64,000 nucleotides of DNA. Source: Neostapfia colusana. Lineage: Eukaryota > Streptophyta > Magnoliopsida > Poales > Poaceae. Below the pieces are notes generated by a model. That model was not told where the DNA came from. It saw only the letters and a program-made list of their open reading frames with translations, and ran no database searches. Made by a program: the position numbers and the translations under genes. Each line of letters starts with the position of its first letter. The stretch's first letter is position 1. The stretch spans positions 92,882,622 through 92,946,621 of the forward strand of contig JASWHV010000005.1 of assembly GCA_030760725.1 (NCBI GenBank). Direction: 5' to 3'. Below are positions 24,068 to 35,883 of the stretch, piece by piece.

Positions 24068-24264
24068 CACAATTAAGAATAACGTGGGGAGGACAACTAT
24101 CAAGCATAAGCCTCTAATAACTCCGGATGATTGCGTTGTAAATATTCCTCGCTTTCCCATGTAGCTTCGTCGGACGTGTGATTTTCCCATAGCACCTTCA
24201 AAAATCGCAGCGTCAAGTTTCTGGTCTTGCGAGTCTTTTCATCAATTATCCGGGTTGGACGCTC

Positions 24265-24272
24265 AACATAAG
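24265..24272. repeat. Left target duplication of L (AACATAAG)
   Basis: AACATAAG at 24265-24272 is repeated at 24930-24937 on the other side of L. Eight-base duplications are typical of hAT transposases. Confidence 0.93.
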
Positions 24273-24929
24273 CAGTGTTATCCTAAACGGCCTAAACGGC
24301 CTGTTTAAACGTGTTTAAACGCTAAACAGAGGGCAACCGCATAGTTTAGCCCCTAAACGGTAGATTAAACGGTTGACCCATTTAAACGGGTCAACGCCCG
24401 TTTAAACGGGCTAAACGGGCTAAACAAAACGGATTTTAAACGTGTTTAGAACCATTTAGGCAAAGTGAACTTACAATTCTAAGTCAGATCCAGATTTCAA
24501 ATTAATATCACAAAATTGATTAAAATCAAAACATTTTCTAAGCTTCACTTAAACACATTAGAAGTTATATTACTTGTGTTTCAAAAAATATAATAAAAAT
24601 AGCATTAGCAGCTGAAGGTTAAAATATTTGTTTAGTTTACTACATGCACAATTTTTCAGTCTCAATATTATTATTTGGTGGTCTGATATTGTGATTGTCT
24701 CTTTAATTTTTATATAATGTCGAAGTTAAATTTATTCCTATTTCCTAACATGAATTTGAACTTGATTTGAACATCTACCATCGAGCAGAATAGTAAAAAA
24801 TATTTTTTCTTGCTGCTACAGTACACACCATTTAATCCGTTTAAACACCGTTTAAACGCCGTCTAAACCTTCTATACGGTAAACAGAGCTCCACCGACTG
24901 TTTACCGTTTACCGTTTAGGATAACACTG
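24273..24929. mobile_element. Element L: non-autonomous hAT-type DNA transposon in C chromodomain
   Basis: This 657-bp insertion begins CAGTGTTATCCTAAACGG and ends with its inverted copy (CCGTTTAGGATAACACTG), flanked by perfect 8-bp duplications. Both ends carry clusters of AAACGG or its complement, about eight or nine within 24280-24435 and about four in 24838-24920. Many lie in TTTAAACGG palindromic contexts. The centre is AT-rich and has no transposase frame. CAGTG ends and 8-bp duplications point to the hAT superfamily. AAACGG is the known subterminal binding motif of maize Ac transposase, so an Ac-like source is plausible. It splits the chromodomain coding region of C. Confidence 0.88.
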
Positions 24930-27667
24930 AACATAAGTAAGGTACGGCTTCAAATCTGCTATTTCCTCCGTGAGAATCTCCTTTGGAATTTTCAAACACT
25001 TCCGCAACTGAGATATGTGGAAGACGTTATGAATTTCGGCTAAGGCTGCTGGTAGCTCCAAACGGTATGCCACAGGTCCACATCTTTCGATGATAACGAA
25101 GGGACCGATAAAACGCGGAGCTAATTTTCCTTTCACTCCGAATCGGTGAATGCCCTTCATAGGAGATACACGGAGGTATACGTGGTATCCAACTTGAAAG
25201 TTCAGAGGACGACATCTCTTATCCGCATAGCTCTTTTGTCTGGACTGAGCGGCTTTAAGATTTGCTTGAATAAGCCGTACCCGCTCTTCTGCTTCATTTA
25301 CGAGATCAATCCCGTAAATAACTCTCTCGCCGGATTCACACCAGTTCAACGGTGTGCAGCACTTCCGGCCGTAGAGAGTTTCATAAGGTGCCATTTTTAT
25401 GCTCGTTTGATAACTGTTGTTATACGAGAACTCCGCCAACGGTAAGTGATCATCCCAGCTCTTAGTGTGGTTGATGCCACACGCCCTTAGCATATCTTCA
25501 AGGATTTGATTCACCCTCTCAGTTTGCCCATCGGTTTGAGGGTGATATGAGGAGCTTCGAATCAATTTGGTTCCAAAGGATGCGTGTAGCTGTTCCCAGA
25601 AACGGGCTATGAACAGCGATCCTCTGTCGGAGACAATGGTACGGGGAACTCCATGCAAGCACAAGATTCGTGCTATGTACAACTCCGCATACTGCTTGGT
25701 GCTGTATTTTGTATGCACCAGAATGAAACGTGCTGATTTGGTTAATCGGTCAACGATTACCCAAATCGAATTATGGTGGTGGGAGGTCATCGGCAACCCG
25801 ACGATGAAATCCATACTCATGTCTTCCCACTTTCATGCCGGTATTTGTAGCGGTTGCAATAGGCCCGACTTCTTCACATGGTTGGCCTTAACTCTTTGAC
25901 ACGTATCACATTCTAAAACGTACTTGGCAACTTCACGTTTCATACGTGTCCACCAATACTTCTTCTGGAGGTCTTGGTACATTTTATTGCTGCCCGGATG
26001 AATAGAAAATTTGGATAAGTGAGCCTCATCCAAAATTTTCTTCCACAGCCTTATATCACGGGGTACGACTATCCGGTCCTTGAACCATAAGATATCTTCA
26101 TCATCTAATCAGAAACATTTCATCTCCCTGTTCGTCAACCTCCTTTTGATATGAGCTATGTCCTTGTCTCACTTTTGAGCTTTCATAACCTCCTCTCTTA
26201 TTGTGGGTATGAGAGCTAGATTATGTAGAGGTCCATATGGAGCCAAGTAGAGACTTGGTTCTTCCTCTTCTATCGGCGTAATGGTCACATTACGAATATG
26301 GGATTTCCGGCTGAGTGCATCGGCAACCACGTTTGCCTTGCCCGGATGATAATGAATTTCAATCTCATAGTCCATGATCTGCTCCAACCATCGCCGTTGT
26401 CGCATATTCAACTCTTTTTGAGGGAATATTTACTTCAAACTTTTGTGGTCGGTGTAGAGATGAACCAGATTTCCCAATAGGTAATGTCTCCACATCTTCA
26501 AAGCTAATACCATGGCAGCAAGCTCGAGATCATGAGTTGGATAATGTTGCTCATGATTTCGTAATTGCCGTGATCCATATGCGACCACGCGTTCTCCTTG
26601 CATGAGTACACAACCAAGTCCGATGCCGGATGCATCACAATAAACATCAAAGGGCTTGGTTGTATCCGGTTGAGCTAAAACCGGGGCTGTTGTGAGTTGT
26701 TTCACCAACGCTTCAAAAGCTTCCTCACATGGCTTGCTCCAATCATATTTGATGCCCTTTTTCAGTAGCTCCGTCATAGGTTTGGAGATTTTTGAGAATT
26801 CCGAGATGAACCTTCGATAATATCCCGCCAAACCCTAGAAGCTATGAACTTCATGGACTGATGTTGGAGACTTCCACTTCAGCACTTGTTCAATCTTGCT
26901 TGGATCAACAGCAGTGCCTTCCGCTGAAATAATATGTCCAAGAAATGGCACTTGGTTGATCCAGAATTCACATTTGATAAACTTTGCATAGAGCTTGTGA
27001 TCTCTTAAGTGTTGGAGCACAATATGCAAATGTTTAGCATGTTCCTTATCTGAATTGGAATAGACCAAGATGTCGTTGATGAATACCACGACGAACTGAT
27101 TCAGCTCCGGCATGAACACCGAGTTCATAACATACATAAAGTGAGCCGGAGCATTGGTCAACCCAAATGACATGACAAGATACTCATAGAGTCCATATCT
27201 TGTCAAGAATTCTGTTTTGGGATATCTTCCGCTCGAATCTTGATTTGATGATATTCCGACCTCAAGTCCATTTTTGAGAAGACTTTAGCACCCACTAGTT
27301 GATCGAAGAGAAGATCAATTCTTGGTAGTGGATACTTGTTCTTTATGGTCACAGCATTTAACGGACGATAATCGACGCATAGACTTAGCGTCTCATCCTT
27401 CTTCTTCACAAATAAAGCTGAGCAACCCCAGGGTGATGAACTTGGACGAATGAACCCCTTGACCATCATATCTTTGAGTTGCTCCTTCAGTTCTGCTAGT
27501 TCATTCGGAGCCATTTTGTATGGTCTCCGAGAGATCGGCATGGTTCCCGGTATCAACTCTATTTTTAATACCACTCCGCGCTCAGGTGGTAAGCCTGGAA
27601 GATCTTCGGGAAACACATCCGGATATTCACAGACTACCGGAATGTCTTCTAACTTGCAAGAGTTGAT

Positions 27668-27672
27668 ACTAC
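27668..27672. repeat. Left target duplication of D (ACTAC)
   Basis: ACTAC precedes the D LTR start TGTAGGAT and recurs at 52839-52843 after the other LTR end TCTCACA. Confidence 0.93.
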
Positions 27673-29294
27673 TGTAGGATAGAAGAGCACGTGAAAATCT
27701 ACCAGAGGGGGTGAATGGTAGATTAAAACTTTTCGCAGCGGAAACAACAAAAACCCCTCTGCAAAAATCAATCAGTTAAAGAAACCGTGTGTGCAAGTGT
27801 TTTCAAACATGTTCAACCGTGACAAATCAAGTAGAGAAGTAGAGAATCAAGTCACGGATCTAATGCAACAAGAATCACTTGAATACACGAAGTAAAACTT
27901 GAGATACGATCAAAACATTAAACGAAGATCAATCTGTTCTACCCGATATAAAACAGATCTGCAACGCTGCAAAGAAACTCGCGTATCTCAAAAACTACAG
28001 ATCCGAAGCTCGTGAAAATTTCACAGATGATAGATAATTGAGTTGTGAAGACAACCCAAAAAGAATCACGTCAATCGGATCTGTAAAACTCGAGTTATGA
28101 ATGAAACACCGAAGCAACGTCGGTCTGTCCAGAAACTCAGCGAGAAAGACTTGACGAAAAACAAGTCGGACAAACAAGGCACAAAAACTCCTCGAAACTA
28201 TGAACTTTATTCAATAGAAACACAAGAGGAACAGTCCAAAGTTCTCTACCCACGAGAGCTCTGGCCTCACTTGCTTTTATAGTCAGCCCTCAGGCTAAAC
28301 AATCCAATCTAGTACTCCTACTCCTAATTGGACTCGTATCCTAACTTACCATAACTGCTCAGGACTCTCCTATTCGCAGATAGAAGCAATCGTGAGACTT
28401 CCAAACACCTTAGGAACGTTCTAAACATTCCTAAAACAACTCAACCTTGTGCCTAGCACGAAATCCTATCATAACCAACTCAAATCTTCCATATTTGAGC
28501 CATATCCGACTCAGCCTCAGCCTGAGTACGCAATCCAGCCGGTTGGACCTTTCCGACCAATTCTTTACGTCCACTTCTCTTCATCACGCCTTGGAACAAT
28601 GTTGCCACGTCCATGCACTCCTTGCACACGTGCAAACACCTTCCAACGACGTACACGCAACATTCATATGCACTGCCCTTGATCCAAACATGCTGCGCGA
28701 CCTCCCGATCAACTCAACCACAGCTCCTCCCGAACTTGGTTGTTGGAACCTCATCTCCTCCCTAAGACTAGTCCAAGGAACCCGTCACCAGCCATGTCTT
28801 GAACTCAAGCAACACCTGCACATGAATAAACAACCAATTCTTCCGAGCACAAGTCCTCGACTTGACTCACGTTAGTTCAAAAACCACAACACCTTACATG
28901 AGCACGTCACATAAGCATGTTGCAAACCATATCAAATGATAACAGCCATAACCACCAAAACACACCAAAAACTTAGCAAATTAATACTAAGCAAACCTTC
29001 CCATAAAGCAAGTTTGAAACATTGCGAGTTAAAAGCAAAAACAAGACGCTGCAGTTCTACGATTTGAACTTCACGGGAGCTCCCTAAAAACAAGCTCCGG
29101 ACCTCACAGAAGCTCTCTGGACCTTGCAGGAGCTCTCCGGACCTTGCGTCGGACCTTGCCAACACTTGGCGGACCTAACAAAGAACTTGTCGGACCTTGC
29201 AACAGAAGAATGTTTTGGCAATATTCAAAACTTTGAATGTTAATGCTAACTTTTATCCTAATTGCCAATGTATTCAGCACACATAGGTCTCACA
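27673..29294 (-). repeat. 3' LTR of element D
   Basis: This 1622-bp LTR starts TGTAGGAT and ends GGTCTCACA on the plus strand, matching 51214-52838. Near its right end (29098-29200) six GGACC-containing motifs occur in about 100 bp, as in the other copy at 52641-52745. Confidence 0.95.
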
Positions 29295-30276
29295 ATCTCC
29301 CCCTTGATGAATGCATTGGCAACACCAATTAGAATCCGAACATTGGCTTATGAAAAGTTTTGAAAAGCTTTGAAAACTCATTTCTCCCCCTTTATTAATT
29401 TCTCCCCATTTTTTAAAATCAGAGAAGGAAGAAAGTGTATAACATATGCAAAGTGTAAAAAAATCTCTCCTTATACATATTTCTCCCCCTTTGACAATGT
29501 ATTCAGCAAGGTTCAAAAGAGAAATTTTTAAATGTTATGAGCTTATTATAACATATACATACAAAACAAAGCTCATCCAAGTCATACTATCAGGTTACTT
29601 ACACTATCACATCAATGAGATACATAAAGTAGTGTAAGCCATGCTAGAGATCAAATGTATTTTTCAGTTTAAGCAAGTCATGATCTCCCTTACTCAACTA
29701 TTTCAAAACCTGAAAACATGACACTTGTTGCTCCATTTTTATTATTCATAATCATTTAAGGCACAAAGTTGATCATATGATATTTGCAAGAGATTATATG
29801 CCGCATCAGCCTTATTCTAACCAACCAAGCCAAGCCATGTCATTTGGCAATCAGAAGCTTAACGACATGGTTTTAGTCATACACAATTACTTCCAAGTTC
29901 ATATCTTAGTACAATGATAAGCAATCTCAAAAGAAGAAGTGCGATGCATGCATATTCTCTTGATCTTTTCTCGATTTTTTATTTGAAAACTCAACATGTG
30001 AGCTGATCACTTGATTAAATTTTTATGATTAAAAGCACTTGTGCGCACGCAACAAGTTCAAAACAGCAAGAAAGTTCGATCATGACCAGATTTAGTGTAA
30101 GTAATTATTCCAATTACTAGTCATGGCAAAAACTACAAAATGTATAACATGAGTAATGTAGTAAGAACTTTCAGCCTGTAAAAGGAATCACAAAGTCATA
30201 TATGTATGAAATACTATGCTCATATTATTTAGTTTCAGATTCACACATAGACTTTCAAAGTTTCAAAAACTCCCCC
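29295..30276 (-). promoter_or_regulatory. D 3' non-coding region with multiple polypurine tracts
   Basis: About 1 kb separates the RNase H stop from the 3' LTR. On the plus strand it shows CTCCCCCTT at 29298-29306, TCTCCCCCTTTATT near 29384, TCTCCCC near 29402, TCTCCCCCTTTGAC near 29483 and ACTCCCCCTCAA near 30271. These are purine runs on the element strand. The one touching the LTR is the likely main plus-strand primer. The rest is AT-rich and I see no gene; no envelope-like frame is visible. Confidence 0.8.
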
Positions 30277-31763
30277 TCAATTTAAGCCATGAGGATGCAT
30301 AACCCCTATTTCACTATGAATGAAACAAAAACGAGTGAAATCCAAAGGTTTTGTAAAAATATCAGCCAATTGTTGTTCAGTATAGACATGGTGAAGCACA
30401 ATGTTTCCTTTTTCAACATTATCACGAAGAAAGTGATACATAATGTCAAAGTGCTTAGTTCTAGAGTGTTTCACGGGGTTTTTAGCAATACAAATTGCAC
30501 TAGTGTTATCACAAAACAGTGGAACACTATCTAAATCAACCCCATAGTCCTTAAGTGTTTGAACAATCCAAAGAATTTGTGAGCAAGCGCTAGCCGCAGC
30601 TACATATTCAGATTGTGCAACTGAACTTTGTTTTCTAGAGGACCAAGCAACAAGTGAATTACCAAGAAAATGACAAGCACCCGAAGTACTTTTCCTATCA
30701 ATCCTACAACCCCCAAAATCAGCATCCGAAAAAGCTTTCAAAGAAACGGTTGAGGAAGAAGGAAGAAAAATGCCAAATTCTTGAGTTCCATGTAGGTACC
30801 TGAGAATCCTTTTGATGGCTTGGCAATGTGAAGCACGTGGAGAAGCTTGAAAACGTGCACAAAGACATACACTGAATTGTATGTCCGGTCTTGACGCCAT
30901 GAGATACAAAAGTGATCAAATCATACTTCTGTATTCTTTTTTATCGACCGGGTCACCATCTTCGTCAAGTTCAAGTGTTGTTGCTGTTCCCATTGGTGTC
31001 CGAAGAGGCTTGCATTTGTCCATGTTGAAGCGCTTAAGAAGGTCCTTTGTATACTTAGTTTGATGCACAAAAGTTCCTTCTTTCGTTTGCTTGATTTGCA
31101 GCCCCAAAAAGTATGTGAGTTCTCCCATCATACTCATCTCAAATTCTGAACTCATCATAGCTGAAAATTTGGACACGAGATCATGAGAAGCACAACCAAA
31201 GATAATATCATCCACATACACTTGAACGAATAATGAGTCATTGCCATGCTTAAGTACAAAAAGAGTTTTGTCAACCTTGCCCATGGTAAACCCCTTTTCA
31301 AGTAAGAATGTTTTTAACCTATCATACCATGCTCTAGGGGCTTGTTTTAGACCATACAAGGCTTTGAACAGTTTGTAAACATGATTAGGAAAATTTGGAT
31401 TTTCAAAACCCGGTGGCTGCTTAACATAAACCTCCTCCTCTATGTAGCCATTAAGAAAAGCACTTTTAACATCCATTTGATATAACTTGAAACCATTAGA
31501 TGCAGCAAATGCTAATAAAATTCTTATAGCTTCTAATCTAGCAACATGAGCAAATGTTTCATCAAAATCTAGACCTTCAATTTGAGTGAAACCTTGAGCA
31601 ACCAACCTAGCTTTATTCCTAACCAAAACCCCATCCTCACTTTGCTTATTTTTAAATACCCATTTAGTTCCAATTAATGTGTGACCTTGAGGTGGAGGTA
31701 CAAGTTTCCAAACATTATTTCTTTCAAAATTTTCTAACTCTTCTTGCATGGCATTAATCCAAG
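30277..31763 (-). pseudogene. D pol fragment: copia RT and RNase H
   Basis: On the minus strand the frame entering from the B insertion encodes copia-type RT. It shows WINAMQEELENFERNNVWKLV, a GTKWVFKNK start of the fingers, DVKSAFLNG (first catalytic Asp) and YVDDIIFG (catalytic Asp pair, about 31205-31230). A stop at 30916-30918 (TGA) precedes MYLMASRPDIQFSV and the RNase H domain (SDADFGG, then a QLADIFTKPLD C-terminus). The frame ends at the natural stop at 30277-30279. Apart from that stop it is intact, so most of the coding loss in D lies in the gag half and at the B insertion. Confidence 0.93.
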
Positions 31764-31768
31764 ATTCA
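31764..31768. repeat. Left target duplication of B (ATTCA)
   Basis: ATTCA at 31764-31768 recurs at 47203-47207. It joins the copia pol frame across B and fixes the ends of B. Confidence 0.95.
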
Positions 31769-34700
31769 TGACACGACCCCACTGGTCCTGTCGAGCCAGG
31801 ATCACGCTGAGGGGTGCTGCGTTGCACAACACCGTATAACACACGTCAAAGGTACAAAGCGGAAGCGGAAGCTTTATTACATAAACAAGTTTATTAACAT
31901 GTTTACATCAAAATAAGTTTAGTCCACACTCGCGGGCGTAGACTAAGCATCAAGTGCACGTTCAGCCCTCGAACGTGTCCTTGCTAGCACACTCGCACAC
32001 TAACTCTGCGGCGTGCACGACTCCCACTCGACGGGGTTCCCCTCCTGGGGTTCCGTCTCCTCTTCGGGAGTCCCTTCCTCATAGAACCCTGCAAAAGCTT
32101 CAAACACAAGCAGTGAGCACGAAGGCTCAGCAAGTCTGACCCGTCTCACCTAAACATGAAACTTCTACATGAGGGTGATGGGTTGCATGAGGTAAAAATC
32201 ATTTGCAAGGACTCGCCTAATTAGTAGAACCTTACTTTCAAGTTTTAGCAGCAGGTTGTGGAGACTTTACGCTAAGGCACATGAGAGAGCCGCAATCAAA
32301 CAAGAAACGCATTTCTCTCATGTACTTTGCCCAAAGTTGAAAAGAACTTTAGTTAGCCCTAAGCTACAACATATCATTAACAATCAATATCCAACTTTCA
32401 ATCAGCAACATTTTAACATGTAACTAGCCTGTTCTTTCTACGTCACGGTACAGTGAACAAGTGGTACTCACTGACCGCGAGGGACGGCGATTATAATCGA
32501 TTTACACCTGCAGGGTTACCCGAACAACCCGTCACGTACGCCCGTACTCGATGTTGCCTACAACAACCATCACGGACGCCGTACGCGACTACCTTTCACC
32601 CGTTAGCCAAATATTGAACCGGTCCCATCGTCCCGAGCAAGAGGTCCCTGCACGCGCATCTCTGTGCCGCCAGCTGATTTACACCTCGAGCTCTCAACCT
32701 ACCCTCTGAACGACGGGCAATGCCTCAATACCCAGCTACCCGAGTTACATCAGTTTCCCGGTTCCCATATAGCCGGTAGGTCTTCGGTACTGTTCTAGCT
32801 TGTTCAACAGGCCCGCACACGGCTCGGTCCTCAATCGACACAAGCGGAGCTACAGCACACAGGCCCCAAAGTCCTGTTGCCCTTACTCTCCGCTCGGTCT
32901 CATTTTCTTGCCATGTGTTTCATGTGCTATCTCTACCCGAGCAATGTGCCTCTAGCCTATTCTCGCGAGTAGTTCCAACTACTCGACTTGTACCGAATCC
33001 TACTCTATCCTAGCAATGCAGTGGCTAACGGGGTTTGCAATCCTAAACCCCAACCCATGGTTTTCTTGGCTATGCAGTGGGGTTTCCAAACAAGACTCTG
33101 ATGCACAACATAAAGAAAACAAGTATGTGCTCAAAACATTAAAAATTTATAAAATGGTTAATGCAAACCGGGGCTTGCCTTGCTGCTCTTGGTCGTAGGC
33201 TAGCTGTTCCTCCGGAGTAACGAAGTCTAGGACTTCGGGTTCCTCCTCGACCTTAGCGACTACATGATAAGAACAATGTATGTATTAATTAAATGCTTTT
33301 GTATTAACTTTGAAGTTGTGAAGTCTATAACCTTTACTAGATAGACCTAATGACTGTGAAACTTTTACTGTGGCTTGGTTACAACCTAAACAGAGACTTG
33401 GTCAAGTTTTAGTTGCAGCAAAGCTCATTTGAGCCCTCCACAAATAATTATGTCCTTGACCTTAATTAAAGGCTTTTAGGGTGTTCTATGTATTTTCATG
33501 AAACAAACTATGACTTTCTGAAAACTAGATTTTCAGAGGGTTCTAATGGAATTGGTCTCACTTAATTTGGAAGTCTCTAACTAAAGATATGAGCTAAACA
33601 ATTTCAGAGAAAATTCTGAAAATGTTTCTGAACATTTTCTATCTTCTCTGGAACAGTTTTACTAATCACACCATTAGGTGGACTAAATGAGCTCAAATGG
33701 ATCTGAAATTTTTATGGTAGTTCAAGGATATTTTGGTGAACATCTCAGCAAAATTTCAGGATTTTCCTCCAAATGATTCTCCAGTTAAAATTCCTAACAG
33801 TTTAAACTTTAAGGAATTAATTCTGGAGAATTAAGGAATCTCATGAAGTGACACTTGATTTTCTGGAAAGTACTCAAAGAGCTGAATCCAGCAAAATTTG
33901 GTTCACTCAATTTGGAGCTTTCTAGCCAAAGTTATAAGGATTTGAAGTTTGAAGGAAATCTGAAAATCGGGGAAAAGTTTAAACTCGCGCGTGGGCCCAG
34001 GGGACACGCGTCGCACGCCGAAGCGACAGCACACCGCGGCCCACAAGGCTTTTGCGCGCCAGCACACCCGATCCCGGCCGCAGCCGGATCCCGATTTAAA
34101 ATATCGGCCGCTGACAGCTGGGGTCCACCCCCTTCTTCAACCTCGCGACACCCGCGCTCCGCCGCCGAGGGACCTCGCCGGAGAGCTCGCCGCCGGCTGC
34201 TGTACAGCTTCAAACTTCTTGATTCTGGCCGCCCCTGCCTACTTTTACTTGGGGAACATGATCCGAGGGTCAGCTGCTCATGACAACGGCCGGAGCATGG
34301 TCGGCGACGAGCCGCCATATCGGAACGACTTCGGCCATGTCGGCTGACGCTCCTAGTGCCTCAGCTACTTGGGAAATCGGTCGGGGAGCATCAGTGGACC
34401 TCAGAGAAGGTCGACATGAACTCGGGGCAGCTCGGGGAAGGCCCGAAATAGGTCCTCACCGTGCGCCCGATACCCCCCGTGCGTTCCGCCATTAGTAGAA
34501 CTTGAATTACGCCGGGCACAGAAGTTCTCCGGCCCAAAGTTGTGAAGGCAACTTGTGCGTCACCGTGTCTAGTTCGTGTGGGAGTGGCCTGAGGCCCTCT
34601 AATCCTTTCTAGAGTACGAATTGAACAGAATCGTACCCGAGGGTCGTTCTGCACACAGAAAGGGGAAAAGTGGAAATTCGCCGCCGGTGAGCAAACACTC

Positions 34701-35813
34701 GAGCTGTGGCTCGGGGATGAGCAGCACCGATCACTTGCGCGTCCAAGGGTGCCTTGGCTCGGGCGTGACAACGCCCAGGTTGGGCTGTCCACGAGAGCCC
34801 GAGGTGCGGCGGTTTCCAGTTCCGAGTTTGATCTTTCGGCACAGCCGATATCACTCGGTTTCAATCGATTTCTATCAATGGGAAGGATGGAGGATGGTTG
34901 CTAGTACCTTGCTGGGACCTTGGAATGGAAAGAGGGAGCTGCGATCGGCTTGATCAAGCAGGAACTCGAGCGGCGGCGATGGCAGTGGGAAAAGCAGTCG
35001 CGCACGTCGGTAGCTCGGGGAAATGGTGACTGAGGCACGCCGGGGAGGGAATAAATAGCCCGGCCGGCTGGTCTCCGGCTTGGGGCACGCAGCAGGAGCT
35101 GGCGCCGGCCGGCCCCTTCGGTGGCGCGCGCGCACAACAGCCGGGAACCGACTGAACTGTGGTTCAGTCGGTTTGCTTTGAGGCTGAGGCTGACATGTGG
35201 GTCCCACTCCTCTTTTAACCTCTGAAATTTATTCCTAACAGCTGTGGTAAACAGTGAACCCTATTCTACCCTTGGCAACTCAAATTATTCACCCAAGAGC
35301 CATTTGAATTGATCAAAGTTCAAATGATGTTTGGTTTGAATGAATTTCAGCACAAGTGCAGTTTGAAATTCAAATAAAGTTTGAATTTCTCCCCCTTAGC
35401 TCATGTCAAGATCAACTCCAAATGGAGTGAAAATTGGTGTGTGAGCTCACAAAAATGTGCTGAGCAAAAATATGCCTTCCACTTTTAAATTCAGTGGGTG
35501 AAAACAGTTTGAATTTGAATATGTTTTCAAACTGCCCCTTTCCTATCTACACCCAAGATGACCTCAAAAATGTTTTGAATTTGGGTGAAACTTGGCATGG
35601 ACATCCTTAGCAAAGTGTAGGAGTTTTCATATGTCCAGCCCATCTATATCACATGTGGGAAGTACCACTTTTGCAATGTGTGAGTTTGTCCCCTAATGAG
35701 CATGTTGATAATTGTTACTTGTTCTTTATTTGTGTTCATCATTTTTCCTCAAATGAGGTGTGTGGTGTGGTGATGAACACTGCAAATGAGTGTCAAAAAC
35801 TGAGGCCCTTACA
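31769..35813 (-). repeat. 3' LTR of element B
   Basis: The LTR reads TGACACGACC...GGCCCTTACA on the plus strand. It has AT-rich flanks and a GC-rich block (about 33980-35190). The 18-base conserved block is at 32474-32491. Two AATAAA-type signals (minus strand, 31873-31878 and 31890-31895) lie near the LTR 3' end and could serve polyadenylation. CTATTTATTC at about 35049-35058 (minus strand) is a possible TATA-like element, but this is weak. Antisense frames inside follow DNA conservation and are not counted as genes. Confidence 0.97.
31873..31895 (-). promoter_or_regulatory. Possible polyadenylation signals in B 3' LTR
   Basis: Two AATAAA hexamers on the element strand lie about 105-125 bases before the LTR 3' end; the same pair is in the 5' LTR at 43262-43284. 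Function is inferred from position only. Confidence 0.5.
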
Positions 35814-35848
35814 TTCCTCCCCCCTTAAAAGAATCTCGTCCCGAGATT
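35814..35848 (-). promoter_or_regulatory. Element B: polypurine tract and hairpin
   Basis: On the minus strand AATCTCG-GGA-CGAGATT (35832-35848) is followed by CTTTTAAGGGGGGAGGAA, ending at the LTR start. The layout matches elements A and C, with the stem exactly conserved. Confidence 0.88.
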
Positions 35849-35883
35849 ATAAGGTGAAATGAGAGAGAGAGGACGGTGGAAAA

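Larger units (their letters stand above)
24068..27672 (-). pseudogene. Element C pol pseudogene: RT, RNase H, integrase, chromodomain
   Basis: Read right to left, this stretch gives the RT N-terminus (FPEDLPGLPPERG, ending near 27616), the RT palm, RNase H (DVYCDASGIGLGCVL near 26640), the integrase zinc finger (DEAHLSKFSIHPGSNKMY near 26000), the integrase core (DFIVGLP, SDRGSLF, ERVNQILEDML; 25820-25490) and the chromodomain split by L. The RT active site reads FINDILVYS, not FIDDILVYS, which would remove a catalytic Asp. There is a frameshift near 27205 and stops at about 26832, 26427, 26166 and 25830. The upstream end at 27672 is the D insertion point. It is non-functional. Confidence 0.93.

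Noticed and set aside
24280..24430. Repeated TTTAAACGG units, considered as a CRISPR-like or tandem repeat array
   Set aside because: Spacing is irregular and there are no spacers. The inverted ends and 8-bp duplication show a hAT element.
28447..28875. 142-codon frame in D LTR (also at 52038-52418)
   Set aside because: It lies antisense to D inside the LTR, has no recognisable domain and is not preserved in length between the two LTRs.
33855..34283. Antisense frame in B LTR with counterparts in A (5798-6040) and K (8894-9244)
   Set aside because: The frames share a Met start and about 40 similar residues, but most differences between copies change the amino acid. The similarity is explained by LTR DNA conservation.
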